The notes below the pieces were generated by a model. That model did not search any database. It saw only the letters and a list, made by a program, of their open reading frames with translations, and was not told the origin of the DNA. Position numbers and translations under genes: made by a program. This document shows, piece after piece, positions 38,326-47,177 of a stretch of DNA of 64,000 nt (positions are counted from its first letter, which is position 1; every line of letters starts with the position of its first letter). The DNA lies in the IMG/VR virus record IMGVR_UViG_3300033994_001671, positions 1-64,000 of that record; one strand, written 5' to 3'. This stretch comes from a virus.

Positions 38326-41300
38326 ATGGCAATACCGTATCAAAATCCAATAAGTGCGTCCCAAATTACAGGACCTTTCAGTGTAGCGAGAACAAGTCCA
38401 TACGGAACCAATTTTAATGTTTTAAATGTTGGTGGATGGCAAGAGGCGGCATACCTTACTAATTTAGGTTTAACATTTAGTGGGCAAGGACAACAACAAT
38501 TAAGTGTTAATAATATACCTATTAATATTAACATTGGTAACGGTACATTTTCTCCAACATATTTAACTTTAAATTCTGACAATTTCTCTTCGGGTAGAAG
38601 AAGATTGGGTATGATTGTTTGGGTTAATGAAACTGAAACGGCATATCAATATCAAATAGACAATTACAATGATTTATGGGATGCTGCAGTAAGTGCTAAT
38701 TCTGTAACTCAATTATCTTACGAAACTATTATAAAGAATAATACACCTGAAGGTCAGGCATTTATTAATGCTTGGACAGGCTCAACTATTGAAGGTGTTA
38801 GTGGTGTTACAAGAGAAAATGCGAGATGGAGAGTTTTTGCTCAAGGTACTGAATTAACGGGTGGTACTTATTTTTCAGGTACAAGTACATTAGAATTATA
38901 TAATAGTGATGGAACTATTATTTCTGTAACAGGTATTACGGCATCTGGTTCTAATGGTAGTTCTGGAACATCAGGTTCTGCGGGTACAAGTGGTTCTTCA
39001 GGTAGCTCTGGTTCTTCAGGTTCAGCAGGTACAAGTGGAACTTCAGGTAGTTCTGGTTCATCAGGTAGTTCTGGTTCTGCGGGTACATCAGGAACAAGTG
39101 GAACGTCTGGTTCATCAGGGGATAGCGGTTCTTCGGGAAGTGCTGGAACTAGCGGTAGTTCAGGTAGTGCTGGAACATCAGGTATTAATGGTGTTGATGG
39201 TGCAAGTGGAACATCAGGTACAAGTGGTTCATCAGGACTATCAGGTACTGGAGGTTCTTCGGGTACATCAGGAACATCTGGCTCCTCAGGTTCATCAGGT
39301 TCTTCAGGAAGTGTGGGAACAAGTGGAACGTCAGGTTCTTCGGGAAGTTCTGGTACAAGCGGAACTTCAGGAACTTCAGGTTCAAGTGGTTCATCGGGAA
39401 GTTCAGGTTCAAGTGGTTCATCGGGTACATCAGGTAGTACTGGTACTAGTGGTAGTAGTGGAACAAGCGGAACGTCGGGTTCATCAGGTTCTGCGGGAAG
39501 TAGTGGTTTATCAGGTAGTGTTGGAACATCTGGCTCAAGTGGTAGTTCAGGTAGTTCTGGTTCATCAGGTACATCTGGCTCAAGTGGTAGCTCTGGTTCA
39601 ACAGGTTCGTCAGGTAGTAGTGGTATAACTGGGTCTTCAGGTACGAGTGGTAGTTCTGGCACATCAGGTTCATCTGGTAGTTCAGGTTCTTCAGGTTCAT
39701 CTGGTAGTTCAGGTTCTTCAGGTAGTACTGGTTCATCAGGAACTAGCGGAACATCAGGAACATCAGGTACAAGTGGTAGTTCAGGTTCTACAGGAACATC
39801 GGGTTCTACAGGAACATCGGGTTCATCAGGTAGTAGTGGCTCAAGTGGAAGTTCAGGATTGACAGGTTCATCAGGAACATCGGGTTCATCAGGGACATCG
39901 GGTTCATCAGGTAGTTCTGGTTCAAGTGGTAGTAGCGGAAGTACAGGGTCTTCGGGCACAAGTGGTAGTTCTGGTACATCAGGTTCATCAGGAAGTTCAG
40001 GTTCATCAGGTTCTAGCGGTAGTGTTGGAACTTCGGGAACAAGTGGTTCAAGTGGAAGTTCAGGTTCTTCAGGAAGTGTAGGAACATCAGGTACAAGTGG
40101 AAGTTCAGGTTCGTCTGGCTCAAGTGGAAATACAGGTTCAAGTGGAACGAGTGGTTCATCAGGTACATCTGGCTCAAGTGGTAGTTCAGGTTCGTCTGGC
40201 TCAAGTGGTTCAAGTGGAAGTTCAGGTTCATCTGGAAGTGTAGGAACATCAGGTACAAGTGGTAGTTCAGGTTCTTCAGGTAGTTCAGGTGTTAATGGTT
40301 CTTCAGGGACTAGTGGTAGTTCGGGAACATCTGGTTCTTCAGGAAGTTCGGGTTCATCAGGTTCTAGTGGTAGTTCAGGAACATCTGGCTCAAGCGGGTC
40401 TTCTGGTTCAAGTGGAAGTACTGGTTCTTCAGGAAGTGCAGGTACATCGGGTAGTGTAGGAACTAGCGGTAGTTCTGGTTCATCTGGTTCTTCAGGTAGT
40501 ACTGGCTCAAGTGGTACTTCAGGTTCTTCGGGAAGTTCTGGTACTAGTGGTTCATCAGGTAGTGTAGGTACTAGTGGTTCATCAGGTAGTTCTGGTTCAA
40601 GTGGTAGTAGCGGAAGTACAGGGTCTTCTGGTACAAGTGGGAGCTCAGGAACATCTGGTACAAGCGGTAGTTCTGGGTCATCTGGTTCAGTTGGTACAAG
40701 CGGTTCATCAGGTAGTGTTGGAACATCTGGTTCATCAGGTTCTGTTGGTACTTCAGGAACATCGGGTTCATCAGGTAGTACTGGTTCAAGTGGAAGTTCA
40801 GGAAGTAGTGGTAGTGTAGGAACAAGTGGTTCTTCAGGGACATCTGGCTCAACAGGTACTTCAGGAACATCAGGTTCAAGTGGGTCTTCAGGTAGTTCGG
40901 GTTCATCAGGAAGTTCAGGTACAAGCGGAACATCAGGTTCAGTAGGAACAAGTGGTTCATCGGGAAGTTCAGGGTCAACAGGAACTTCAGGTTCAAGTGG
41001 GTCTTCAGGTAGTTCAGGAAGTAGCGGAACATCTGGTTCTAGTGGAAGTGTTGGAACTTCTGGTACATCAGGAACAAGTGGTTCATCGGGAAGTTCTGGT
41101 TCTGCCGGTACAAGTGGAAGTGTAGGAACAAGTGGTACTTCAGGTTCATCTGGCTCAAGTGGAAGTTCAGGTTCAACAGGTAGTTCAGGTACTAGCGGTT
41201 CATCTGGAAGTTCTGGTTCTGCAGGTACAAGTGGAAGTTCTGGTTCTTCAGGTAGTACGGGTTCAAGAGGAACTAGCGGAACATCAGGAAGTTCTGGTTC

Positions 41301-44300
41301 TGTTGGAACTAGTGGAACGTCTGGTTCAGTAGGAACTAGCGGAACATCTGGAACAAGTGGTTCATCAGGTTCTAGCGGTAGCGCTGGAAGCTCAGGAACG
41401 TCAGGTTCTAGCGGTAGCACAGGTTCAAGTGGTTCTACTGGCACGTCAGGTTCTTCAGGAACAAGTGGTTCTGTAGGTACAAGCGGAACATCTGGTTCCT
41501 CAGGAAGTGTAGGTACTTCAGGTACTAGTGGAAGCTCAGGAAGTGTAGGAACATCTGGTTCAAGTGGTACTACTGGTACCTCAGGAACATCAGGTAGTTC
41601 AGGTTCTAGCGGAAGTTCAGGTTCAAGTGGAACTAGTGGTAGTTCAGGAAGTTCTGGTTCATCGGGTAGTAGCGGTAGTTCTGGTAGTGTAGGAACATCT
41701 GGTTCTTCAGGAAGTTCTGGTTCAAGTGGTTCATCCGGAAGTTCAGGTTCTACAGGTTCAAGAGGAACATCGGGTACTTCAGGAACTAGCGGTTCAAGTG
41801 GAAGTACAGGAACTAGTGGTACATCAGGTTCAACGGGGACTTCAGGAACAAGTGGTTCAACTGGAACATCAGGTACAAGTGGAAGTACAGGGTCTTCAGG
41901 AAGCTCTGGTACGTCGGGTAGTGTAGGTACTAGCGGTAGTTCAGGCTCTAGCGGAAGTACAGGAACTAGTGGAACCTCTGGTTCAACAGGGACTAGCGGT
42001 TCATCAGGTAGTTCAGGTTCAAGTGGAAGTTCAGGTAGTAGTGGTAGCGTTGGAACTTCTGGTACATCAGGTTCAAGTGGTTCTTCAGGAAGTGCAGGTT
42101 CTAGTGGAAGTACTGGAACCTCAGGAACATCAGGTAGTTCTGGTTCTTCAGGTAGTTCAGGTTCAAGTGGTAGTGTTGGAACATCAGGTTCATCGGGTAG
42201 TGTAGGTACTAGCGGTTCTTCTGGTTCAAGTGGAAGTTCAGGTTCTAGCGGAAGTACAGGGTCAAGCGGAACTAGTGGTAATTCAGGTTCGTCTGGTTCA
42301 AGTGGAAGTTCAGGTTCATCTGGAAGTGTAGGAACAAGTGGAACCTCAGGTTCAGTAGGTACAAGTGGTACATCAGGAAGTTCAGGCTCAAGTGGTAGTA
42401 CGGGTTCATCTGGTACTAGCGGCTCTTCGGGAAGTACTGGGTCATCTGGAAGTTCAGGTTCAACAGGAACTAGCGGTTCTTCAGGAACATCAGGTAGTAG
42501 CGGTTCTAGTGGTAGTGCTGGAACAAGTGGTAGTTCTGGTTCTGTTGGTACATCTGGGTCAAGCGGAAGTAGTGGTTCATCGGGAAGTGTAGGCACATCC
42601 GGTTCTTCAGGCTCTAGCGGTAGTGCTGGAAGTTCAGGAAGTGTTGGTACATCAGGGACTAGTGGTAGTTCAGGTTCTTCTGGTTCAAGTGGTAGTGTTG
42701 GTACATCAGGTACTAGCGGTTCATCAGGTACTAGCGGTTCATCAGGGTCAAGCGGAACTAGCGGTAGTTCAGGTTCTAGCGGTTCTTCAGGAAGTTCTGG
42801 GTCATCTGGCTCTTCAGGTAGTACAGGTTCAAGAGGAACTAGCGGTACTTCAGGAACTAGTGGTAGTGTAGGTACATCCGGTTCTTCAGGTAGTTCGGGA
42901 ACATCAGGAAGTAGTGGAAGTTCAGGTTCTGCAGGTACAAGTGGAAGTGTAGGAACATCTGGAACTTCTGGTTCAAGTGGGTCATCAGGTTCAAGTGGTA
43001 GTGTTGGAACTAGCGGGTCATCAGGAACAAGTGGTTCGTCAGGTTCTAGCGGTAGTGCTGGAAGCTCAGGAAGTACTGGTTCATCAGGTTCTGCGGGAAG
43101 TGCTGGTACATCAGGGGTTAATGGTTCTTCAGGAACATCAGGTTCTGCTGGCTCAAGTGGAAGTTCAGGTTCTTCAGGTAGTTCGGGTTCAGTAGGTACA
43201 AGCGGAACTTCAGGTTCATCAGGTAGTGCTGGCTCGTCAGGGTCTAGCGGTTCTGTTGGTACTTCAGGTAGTAGTGGAACATCTGGAAGCTCTGGCTCAA
43301 GTGGTAGTGCGGGTTCATCAGGGAGTAGTGGAACTTCAGGTTCATCAGGAAGTTCAGGTTCAAGTGGTAGTACGGGGTCTTCAGGAAGTTCTGGTTCAAC
43401 AGGTTCTAGAGGAACTAGCGGAACATCAGGTTCATCTGGAAGTGTTGGTACTTCAGGAACGTCAGGTTCAGTAGGTTCGTCTGGTTCTTCAGGAACTTCA
43501 GGTTCAGTAGGTACTAGTGGAACATCTGGAAGCTCTGGCTCAAGTGGTAGTGCGGGGTCATCAGGGAGTACTGGTACAAGTGGAAGTTCGGGTTCAACTG
43601 GTACTTCAGGTTCAAGTGGAAGTAGTGGCTCATCAGGTTCTTCAGGGAGTACTGGTACAAGTGGAACATCAGGTTCTAGTGGAAGTAGTGGTAGTTCAGG
43701 GTCATCTGGTTCTGCAGGTACATCAGGAAGTAGTGGAAGTTCAGGGTCTAGCGGTAGTTCTGGTTCATCAGGTACATCGGGAACTAGCGGAAGTTCAGGA
43801 ACTTCAGGTAGTAGTGGGTCATCAGGTTCAACGGGTAGTTCAGGAAGTAGTGGAACAAGTGGTTCATCTGGTACTTCAGGTTCATCTGGCTCAAGTGGTA
43901 GTACGGGTTCTTCAGGAAGCTCAGGCTCAAGCGGAAGTTCTGGTTCAACAGGTTCTAGAGGAACAAGTGGAACTTCTGGTTCGTCAGGAACTAGCGGAAC
44001 GTCAGGAACATCAGGCTCAAGCGGAAGTGTTGGAACATCTGGTTCGTCAGGAAGTACAGGAACATCAGGTAGTGCTGGTTCTTCTGGCTCAAGTGGTAGT
44101 TCAGGTTCAAGTGGAAGTACTGGAACATCAGGTTCATCAGGTTCTAGCGGTAGTACTGGAAGCTCAGGAACGTCAGGTTCTGTAGGTACAAGCGGGACAT
44201 CAGGAACTTCGGGAAGTACTGGTTCTAGTGGTAGTTCAGGAAGTTCTGGTTCATCGGGTAGTACAGGTACTTCAGGAAGCTCAGGTTCAAGTGGAACTAG

Positions 44301-45615
44301 TGGTTCTTCAGGGTCTAGCGGTTCATCGGGTTCTAGTGGAAGTTCAGGGTCATCTGGTAGTACAGGTTCAAGAGGAACTAGCGGTACTTCAGGAACTAGT
44401 GGTAGCTCAGGAACATCTGGTTCTTCGGGTACATCAGGGTCAGGTGGTTCTTCAGGAAGTAGTGGTAGTTCTGGAACTTCAGGTTCTTCAGGAACAAGCG
44501 GAAGCTCAGGAACATCAGGTTCAAGTGGAAGCACGGGTAGTTCAGGCTCGTCAGGTAATACTGGAAGTTCTGGTACATCGGGTTCTTCGGGTACAAGTGG
44601 TTCTTCTGGGTCATCAGGCTCAAGTGGGAATACTGGTTCTTCGGGAACTTCTGGTTCATCAGGAACTAGCGGTTCTTCAGGAAGTTCAGGTTCAAGTGGT
44701 AATACAGGTTCTTCGGGTACTAGCGGTTCATCAGGTTCTTCTGGCTCATCAGGTTCAAGTGGAAGCTCAGGTTCTTCAGGTATTACAGGAAGTAGTGGAA
44801 CTAGCGGTTCTTCAGGAAGTGCTGGTTCATCAGGTAGCTCAGGTTCAGGTTCATCAGGAACAAGCGGATTAGATGGTATTAGTGGAACATCTGGTTCATC
44901 AGGTACATCTGGCTCAAGTGGTAGCTCTGGTTCAACAGGTTCGTCAGGTAGTAGTGGTATAACTGGGTCTTCAGGTACGAGTGGTAGTTCGGGAACATCA
45001 GGTTCATCGGGAACAAGTGGTTCTAGTGGAAGTTCGGGTTCTTCAGGTAGTTCGGGGTCTAGCGGAAGTACGGGTTCAAGAGGAACAAGTGGTTCATCAG
45101 GCACATCAGGTAGTCAAGGTAATAAAGGTGGTCTTCAATACCAATACGGTGGTGGGACAGGAGGTGCACCTGCTTCAGGTCAATTTACTTATCAAGGAGC
45201 GGGTGTAGCGGTGTATGATTTGAAATTTGACGTAGTAACTGCTGACTCAGCAGATTTAAGTGATTATTTTTTAAACTTAGTTGGAACACAAGGGATTGTA
45301 TATTTAATTTTTAATTTAAATGGTTCAAATAAAATTGATATTTACTACTTCAACAATGTAAGTGTAAGTGGTAGTGATTATTTGTTTACAGGTGCATTAT
45401 ATACAAATGGTGGTGATACAACACTTACAGTAAATGACGTATGTGCAGTTACTATTATTGTTAACGGTACATCTGGAACATCAGGTTCATCAGGTACTTC
45501 AGGTTCATCGGGTATTACTGGTTCATCAGGTACCTCAGGAGCTGCAGGAGCTGCGGGTGGAACATTCACATTAGGACTTGTTTATACAACAGCAAACAAT
45601 TTTAACTTTATATAA
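38326..45615 (+). CDS. Giant collagen-like tail fibre, Ser/Thr-rich and proline-free
   Basis: 2429-aa protein. Residues 1-180 are the N-terminal domain shared with the 26884 fibre (YQNPIS, SGRRRLGM, YQYQIDNY), presumed virion anchor. Residues about 208-2265 are roughly 686 Gly-X-Y triplets in which X and Y are nearly all Ser or Thr (GSS, GTS), with scattered Val, Ala, Leu, Ile, Asn and seven GSRGTSG sites; I see no Pro in the tract. A C-terminal domain follows (about 2270-2390), then a short second GTSGSSG stretch and a terminal TLGLVYTTANNFNFI. Gly at every third residue is the collagen rule, so a trimeric shaft is likely. A 6.2-kb open frame on the opposite strand is a codon-usage shadow. 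Target of the nearby glycosyltransferases is an inference. Confidence 0.88.
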   Translation: MAIPYQNPISASQITGPFSVARTSPYGTNFNVLNVGGWQEAAYLTNLGLTFSGQGQQQLSVNNIPININIGNGTFSPTYLTLNSDNFSSGRRRLGMIVWVNETETAYQYQIDNYNDLWDAAVSANSVTQLSYETIIKNNTPEGQAFINAWTGSTIEGVSGVTRENARWRVFAQGTELTGGTYFSGTSTLELYNSDGTIISVTGITASGSNGSSGTSGSAGTSGSSGSSGSSGSAGTSGTSGSSGSSGSSGSAGTSGTSGTSGSSGDSGSSGSAGTSGSSGSAGTSGINGVDGASGTSGTSGSSGLSGTGGSSGTSGTSGSSGSSGSSGSVGTSGTSGSSGSSGTSGTSGTSGSSGSSGSSGSSGSSGTSGSTGTSGSSGTSGTSGSSGSAGSSGLSGSVGTSGSSGSSGSSGSSGTSGSSGSSGSTGSSGSSGITGSSGTSGSSGTSGSSGSSGSSGSSGSSGSSGSTGSSGTSGTSGTSGTSGSSGSTGTSGSTGTSGSSGSSGSSGSSGLTGSSGTSGSSGTSGSSGSSGSSGSSGSTGSSGTSGSSGTSGSSGSSGSSGSSGSVGTSGTSGSSGSSGSSGSVGTSGTSGSSGSSGSSGNTGSSGTSGSSGTSGSSGSSGSSGSSGSSGSSGSSGSVGTSGTSGSSGSSGSSGVNGSSGTSGSSGTSGSSGSSGSSGSSGSSGTSGSSGSSGSSGSTGSSGSAGTSGSVGTSGSSGSSGSSGSTGSSGTSGSSGSSGTSGSSGSVGTSGSSGSSGSSGSSGSTGSSGTSGSSGTSGTSGSSGSSGSVGTSGSSGSVGTSGSSGSVGTSGTSGSSGSTGSSGSSGSSGSVGTSGSSGTSGSTGTSGTSGSSGSSGSSGSSGSSGTSGTSGSVGTSGSSGSSGSTGTSGSSGSSGSSGSSGTSGSSGSVGTSGTSGTSGSSGSSGSAGTSGSVGTSGTSGSSGSSGSSGSTGSSGTSGSSGSSGSAGTSGSSGSSGSTGSRGTSGTSGSSGSVGTSGTSGSVGTSGTSGTSGSSGSSGSAGSSGTSGSSGSTGSSGSTGTSGSSGTSGSVGTSGTSGSSGSVGTSGTSGSSGSVGTSGSSGTTGTSGTSGSSGSSGSSGSSGTSGSSGSSGSSGSSGSSGSVGTSGSSGSSGSSGSSGSSGSTGSRGTSGTSGTSGSSGSTGTSGTSGSTGTSGTSGSTGTSGTSGSTGSSGSSGTSGSVGTSGSSGSSGSTGTSGTSGSTGTSGSSGSSGSSGSSGSSGSVGTSGTSGSSGSSGSAGSSGSTGTSGTSGSSGSSGSSGSSGSVGTSGSSGSVGTSGSSGSSGSSGSSGSTGSSGTSGNSGSSGSSGSSGSSGSVGTSGTSGSVGTSGTSGSSGSSGSTGSSGTSGSSGSTGSSGSSGSTGTSGSSGTSGSSGSSGSAGTSGSSGSVGTSGSSGSSGSSGSVGTSGSSGSSGSAGSSGSVGTSGTSGSSGSSGSSGSVGTSGTSGSSGTSGSSGSSGTSGSSGSSGSSGSSGSSGSSGSTGSRGTSGTSGTSGSVGTSGSSGSSGTSGSSGSSGSAGTSGSVGTSGTSGSSGSSGSSGSVGTSGSSGTSGSSGSSGSAGSSGSTGSSGSAGSAGTSGVNGSSGTSGSAGSSGSSGSSGSSGSVGTSGTSGSSGSAGSSGSSGSVGTSGSSGTSGSSGSSGSAGSSGSSGTSGSSGSSGSSGSTGSSGSSGSTGSRGTSGTSGSSGSVGTSGTSGSVGSSGSSGTSGSVGTSGTSGSSGSSGSAGSSGSTGTSGSSGSTGTSGSSGSSGSSGSSGSTGTSGTSGSSGSSGSSGSSGSAGTSGSSGSSGSSGSSGSSGTSGTSGSSGTSGSSGSSGSTGSSGSSGTSGSSGTSGSSGSSGSTGSSGSSGSSGSSGSTGSRGTSGTSGSSGTSGTSGTSGSSGSVGTSGSSGSTGTSGSAGSSGSSGSSGSSGSTGTSGSSGSSGSTGSSGTSGSVGTSGTSGTSGSTGSSGSSGSSGSSGSTGTSGSSGSSGTSGSSGSSGSSGSSGSSGSSGSTGSRGTSGTSGTSGSSGTSGSSGTSGSGGSSGSSGSSGTSGSSGTSGSSGTSGSSGSTGSSGSSGNTGSSGTSGSSGTSGSSGSSGSSGNTGSSGTSGSSGTSGSSGSSGSSGNTGSSGTSGSSGSSGSSGSSGSSGSSGITGSSGTSGSSGSAGSSGSSGSGSSGTSGLDGISGTSGSSGTSGSSGSSGSTGSSGSSGITGSSGTSGSSGTSGSSGTSGSSGSSGSSGSSGSSGSTGSRGTSGSSGTSGSQGNKGGLQYQYGGGTGGAPASGQFTYQGAGVAVYDLKFDVVTADSADLSDYFLNLVGTQGIVYLIFNLNGSNKIDIYYFNNVSVSGSDYLFTGALYTNGGDTTLTVNDVCAVTIIVNGTSGTSGSSGTSGSSGITGSSGTSGAAGAAGGTFTLGLVYTTANNFNFI
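39556..39656 (+). repeat. 101-base direct repeat, copy 1
   Basis: Identical over 101 bases to 44890-44990, 5334 bases downstream, in the same codon phase. Encodes a GSTGSSGSSGITGSSGTSG-containing segment. Recombination between copies would remove 1778 codons without frameshift. Confidence 0.9.
44890..44990 (+). repeat. 101-base direct repeat, copy 2
   Basis: Exact partner of 39556-39656. Lies close to the 3' end of the tract, immediately after a GLDGISGTSG interruption also present in the 26884 fibre. Confidence 0.9.
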
Positions 45616-45622
45616 TATTTAT
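45616..45622 (+). promoter_or_regulatory. TATTTAT element upstream of 45652 gene
   Basis: Exact TATTTAT directly after the giant fibre stop and 29 bases before the ATG at 45652, the longest spacing of the ten copies. Candidate late promoter core. Confidence 0.4.
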
Positions 45623-45651
45623 AATAAACTAAATTAAATTATTATAATACT

Positions 45652-46071
45652 ATGCCAGCAAATACAGCACCAATTTTTACACTAAGACCTGAGATTATGT
45701 GGAATGTTAGCATTACGGCTGCGAATAATACGGGAGATTTAACCTCAGGTACAGTTTATCCTGTTTTTACCGCAGGTACCGAAGGGAGTTATGTACAAAA
45801 AATAAGATTTAGACATACAGGTGCAAATTCGGCGGCAACTGTTGGTCGTGTTTGGATTAATAATGGTTCAACAACTACTACCGCAGCTAATAACACTTTA
45901 TTTGATGAAATAACAATTGCGGCAAATGCAACATTTGTTACCAACGCAGCGTCAACCAACTATGAATTACCACTTATGTTTGCTTTACCTCCTAATTATA
46001 TAATTTATGTAACAATCGGTGCCGCAGCCGCTGGTGGTATTGACGCAACGGTTATAGGAGGGGACTACTAA
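45652..46071 (+). CDS. Small virion-type beta protein, unknown
   Basis: 139-aa protein rich in Ala, Thr and Asn, with strands ESYVQKIRFRHTGAN-type, VGRVWINNG and YIIYVTIGAAAAGG. It resembles small beta-sandwich proteins near phage fibre genes but I cannot name a family. No signal or membrane helix. Its stop overlaps the next ATG (TAATG). Possibly a fibre tip cap, trimerisation domain or chaperone for the giant fibre immediately upstream. Confidence 0.68.
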   Translation: MPANTAPIFTLRPEIMWNVSITAANNTGDLTSGTVYPVFTAGTEGSYVQKIRFRHTGANSAATVGRVWINNGSTTTTAANNTLFDEITIAANATFVTNAASTNYELPLMFALPPNYIIYVTIGAAAAGGIDATVIGGDY

Positions 46072-46256
46072 TGTTAATATATCAATTAATACAATTTGAC
46101 TATGGTTCGCCAGTATCTATGGGATATATGGAAATAGATTGGATGGCAGGACAATGTTTAAGATTAACCGATTTAGACGGTAATACTTTAGATTTGACAA
46201 TAAATTTCGGATACCGAGTTGTTGATTCAAACCCTCCAAGACCATCATGGGCTTAA
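46071..46256 (+). CDS. Small protein between fibre genes
   Basis: 61-aa protein, coupled to the preceding gene by TAATG and followed after 6 bases by a glycine-rich gene. Contains YGSPVSMGYMEIDWMAGQ and ends in PPRPSWA. Too short to classify; its tight coupling on both sides and normal codon use support it as a real gene, perhaps a fibre assembly factor. Confidence 0.6.
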   Translation: MLIYQLIQFDYGSPVSMGYMEIDWMAGQCLRLTDLDGNTLDLTINFGYRVVDSNPPRPSWA

Positions 46257-46262
46257 AAAAAT

Positions 46263-47165
46263 ATGATTGACTATTACAATTTAGCTGACAATCAATATCA
46301 CAATCAAGTCTATACTGGACCAATAGGTACCAGTGCCTCTTTAAGTACTTTTTATTGGGTTAAACCAAGAGGTATTACTATGGTACATATTACCGCTATT
46401 GGTGCCGGAGGTGGAGGAGCTTCGGGTAACCAATCTACGGGTACTGCGGCTTCAGGCGGTAGTGGTGGTGGTTCGGGGGCAATAACTCGATTAACAATAC
46501 CTGCTATTTTATTATCTGAAAGTTTAAAAGTAACTGTTGGTGCTGGAGGTACGGGTGGTACAGGAGGTTCAGGAGGCACGAATGGTGCGTCGACATATGT
46601 TGATATCGCAAGAGGGGATACGACTGCTATCCAAACTCGTGTAGTATTCGCGGCCGCGGGTTCCGGTGGAAACGTAGGTTTGGCTGGTGGAGCCTCTGCC
46701 GGTGGAGGTGCAGGAGCAATTGCAACTCAAGGAAACGCAATTTATCTAACAATGGGTACTTTTGTGTCTATCGCTGGACAAGCAGGTGCGGGAGGTGTCA
46801 ATGCTGCCGCTGGAGGTTCAATAACTGTTACGTCGTCAGGATTACCAATAACAGGTGGGGCTGCCGGTGGTGGAAAAAGTGCCGCTGACGGGAATTTTGC
46901 TGGTGGTAGTATAACTGGAAGTGGAACAATACCTACAATCTCAGGAGGTGCTGGTGGTGCGACAAATAATGGGGCAAGTGGTATTTTTATAAACTTACCT
47001 TTTTTCTCATTAGGAGGAGCTGGTGGTGGTTCTTTTGCTCTTGGAACTGCTGGTAATGGTGGAAAAGGTGGAATTGGTTGTGGAGGAGGAGGTGGGGGTT
47101 CAGGAACCACACGTGGTAGTGGTGGAGATGGAGGACCTGGGATGGTAATAATAACTTGTTGGTAA
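46263..47165 (+). CDS. Glycine-rich fibre-tip protein, paralogue 1
   Basis: 300-aa protein, first of three tandem paralogues. N-terminal segment DYYNLADNQYHNQVYTG leads to WVKPRGITMVHITAIGAGGG, then an alternation of Gly-rich loops (GGGGASG, GGTGGTGGSGG) with conserved short strands (GAITRLTIPAILLSESLKV), and a closing GMVIITCW. The pattern of polyglycine loops between fixed strands recalls the polyglycine sandwich of the Salmonella phage S16 gp38 adhesin, whose loops set host range; homology is not claimed. Likely receptor-recognition protein or fibre tip. Confidence 0.72.
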   Translation: MIDYYNLADNQYHNQVYTGPIGTSASLSTFYWVKPRGITMVHITAIGAGGGGASGNQSTGTAASGGSGGGSGAITRLTIPAILLSESLKVTVGAGGTGGTGGSGGTNGASTYVDIARGDTTAIQTRVVFAAAGSGGNVGLAGGASAGGGAGAIATQGNAIYLTMGTFVSIAGQAGAGGVNAAAGGSITVTSSGLPITGGAAGGGKSAADGNFAGGSITGSGTIPTISGGAGGATNNGASGIFINLPFFSLGGAGGGSFALGTAGNGGKGGIGCGGGGGGSGTTRGSGGDGGPGMVIITCW

Positions 47166-47177
47166 TTTGTATGTAAT

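Larger units (their letters stand above)
38947..45120 (+). repeat. 6.2-kb Gly-X-Y triplet tract of the giant fibre
   Basis: Nine-base and longer units of GGx-(TCx/AGT/ACx)-(TCx/AGT) codons. Synonymous codons alternate widely, so protein periodicity is strict while DNA identity between units is partial. Contains longer exact repeats, including a 101-base pair described separately. Confidence 0.95.

Noticed and set aside
38868-45104. 6.2-kb open frame on the minus strand opposite the giant fibre (Pro/Glu/Leu/Asp/Val repeats).
   Set aside because: Gly-Ser-Thr codons such as GGT, TCA and AGT have complements without stop codons in this frame, so the open frame follows from the plus-strand repeat. 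No start context or promoter; the same shadow appears opposite the short fibre at 27489-28040.
38947-45120. Repeat tract as a CRISPR-like or non-coding satellite array.
   Set aside because: There are no unique spacers, and codon phase and Gly periodicity are kept for over 2000 residues.
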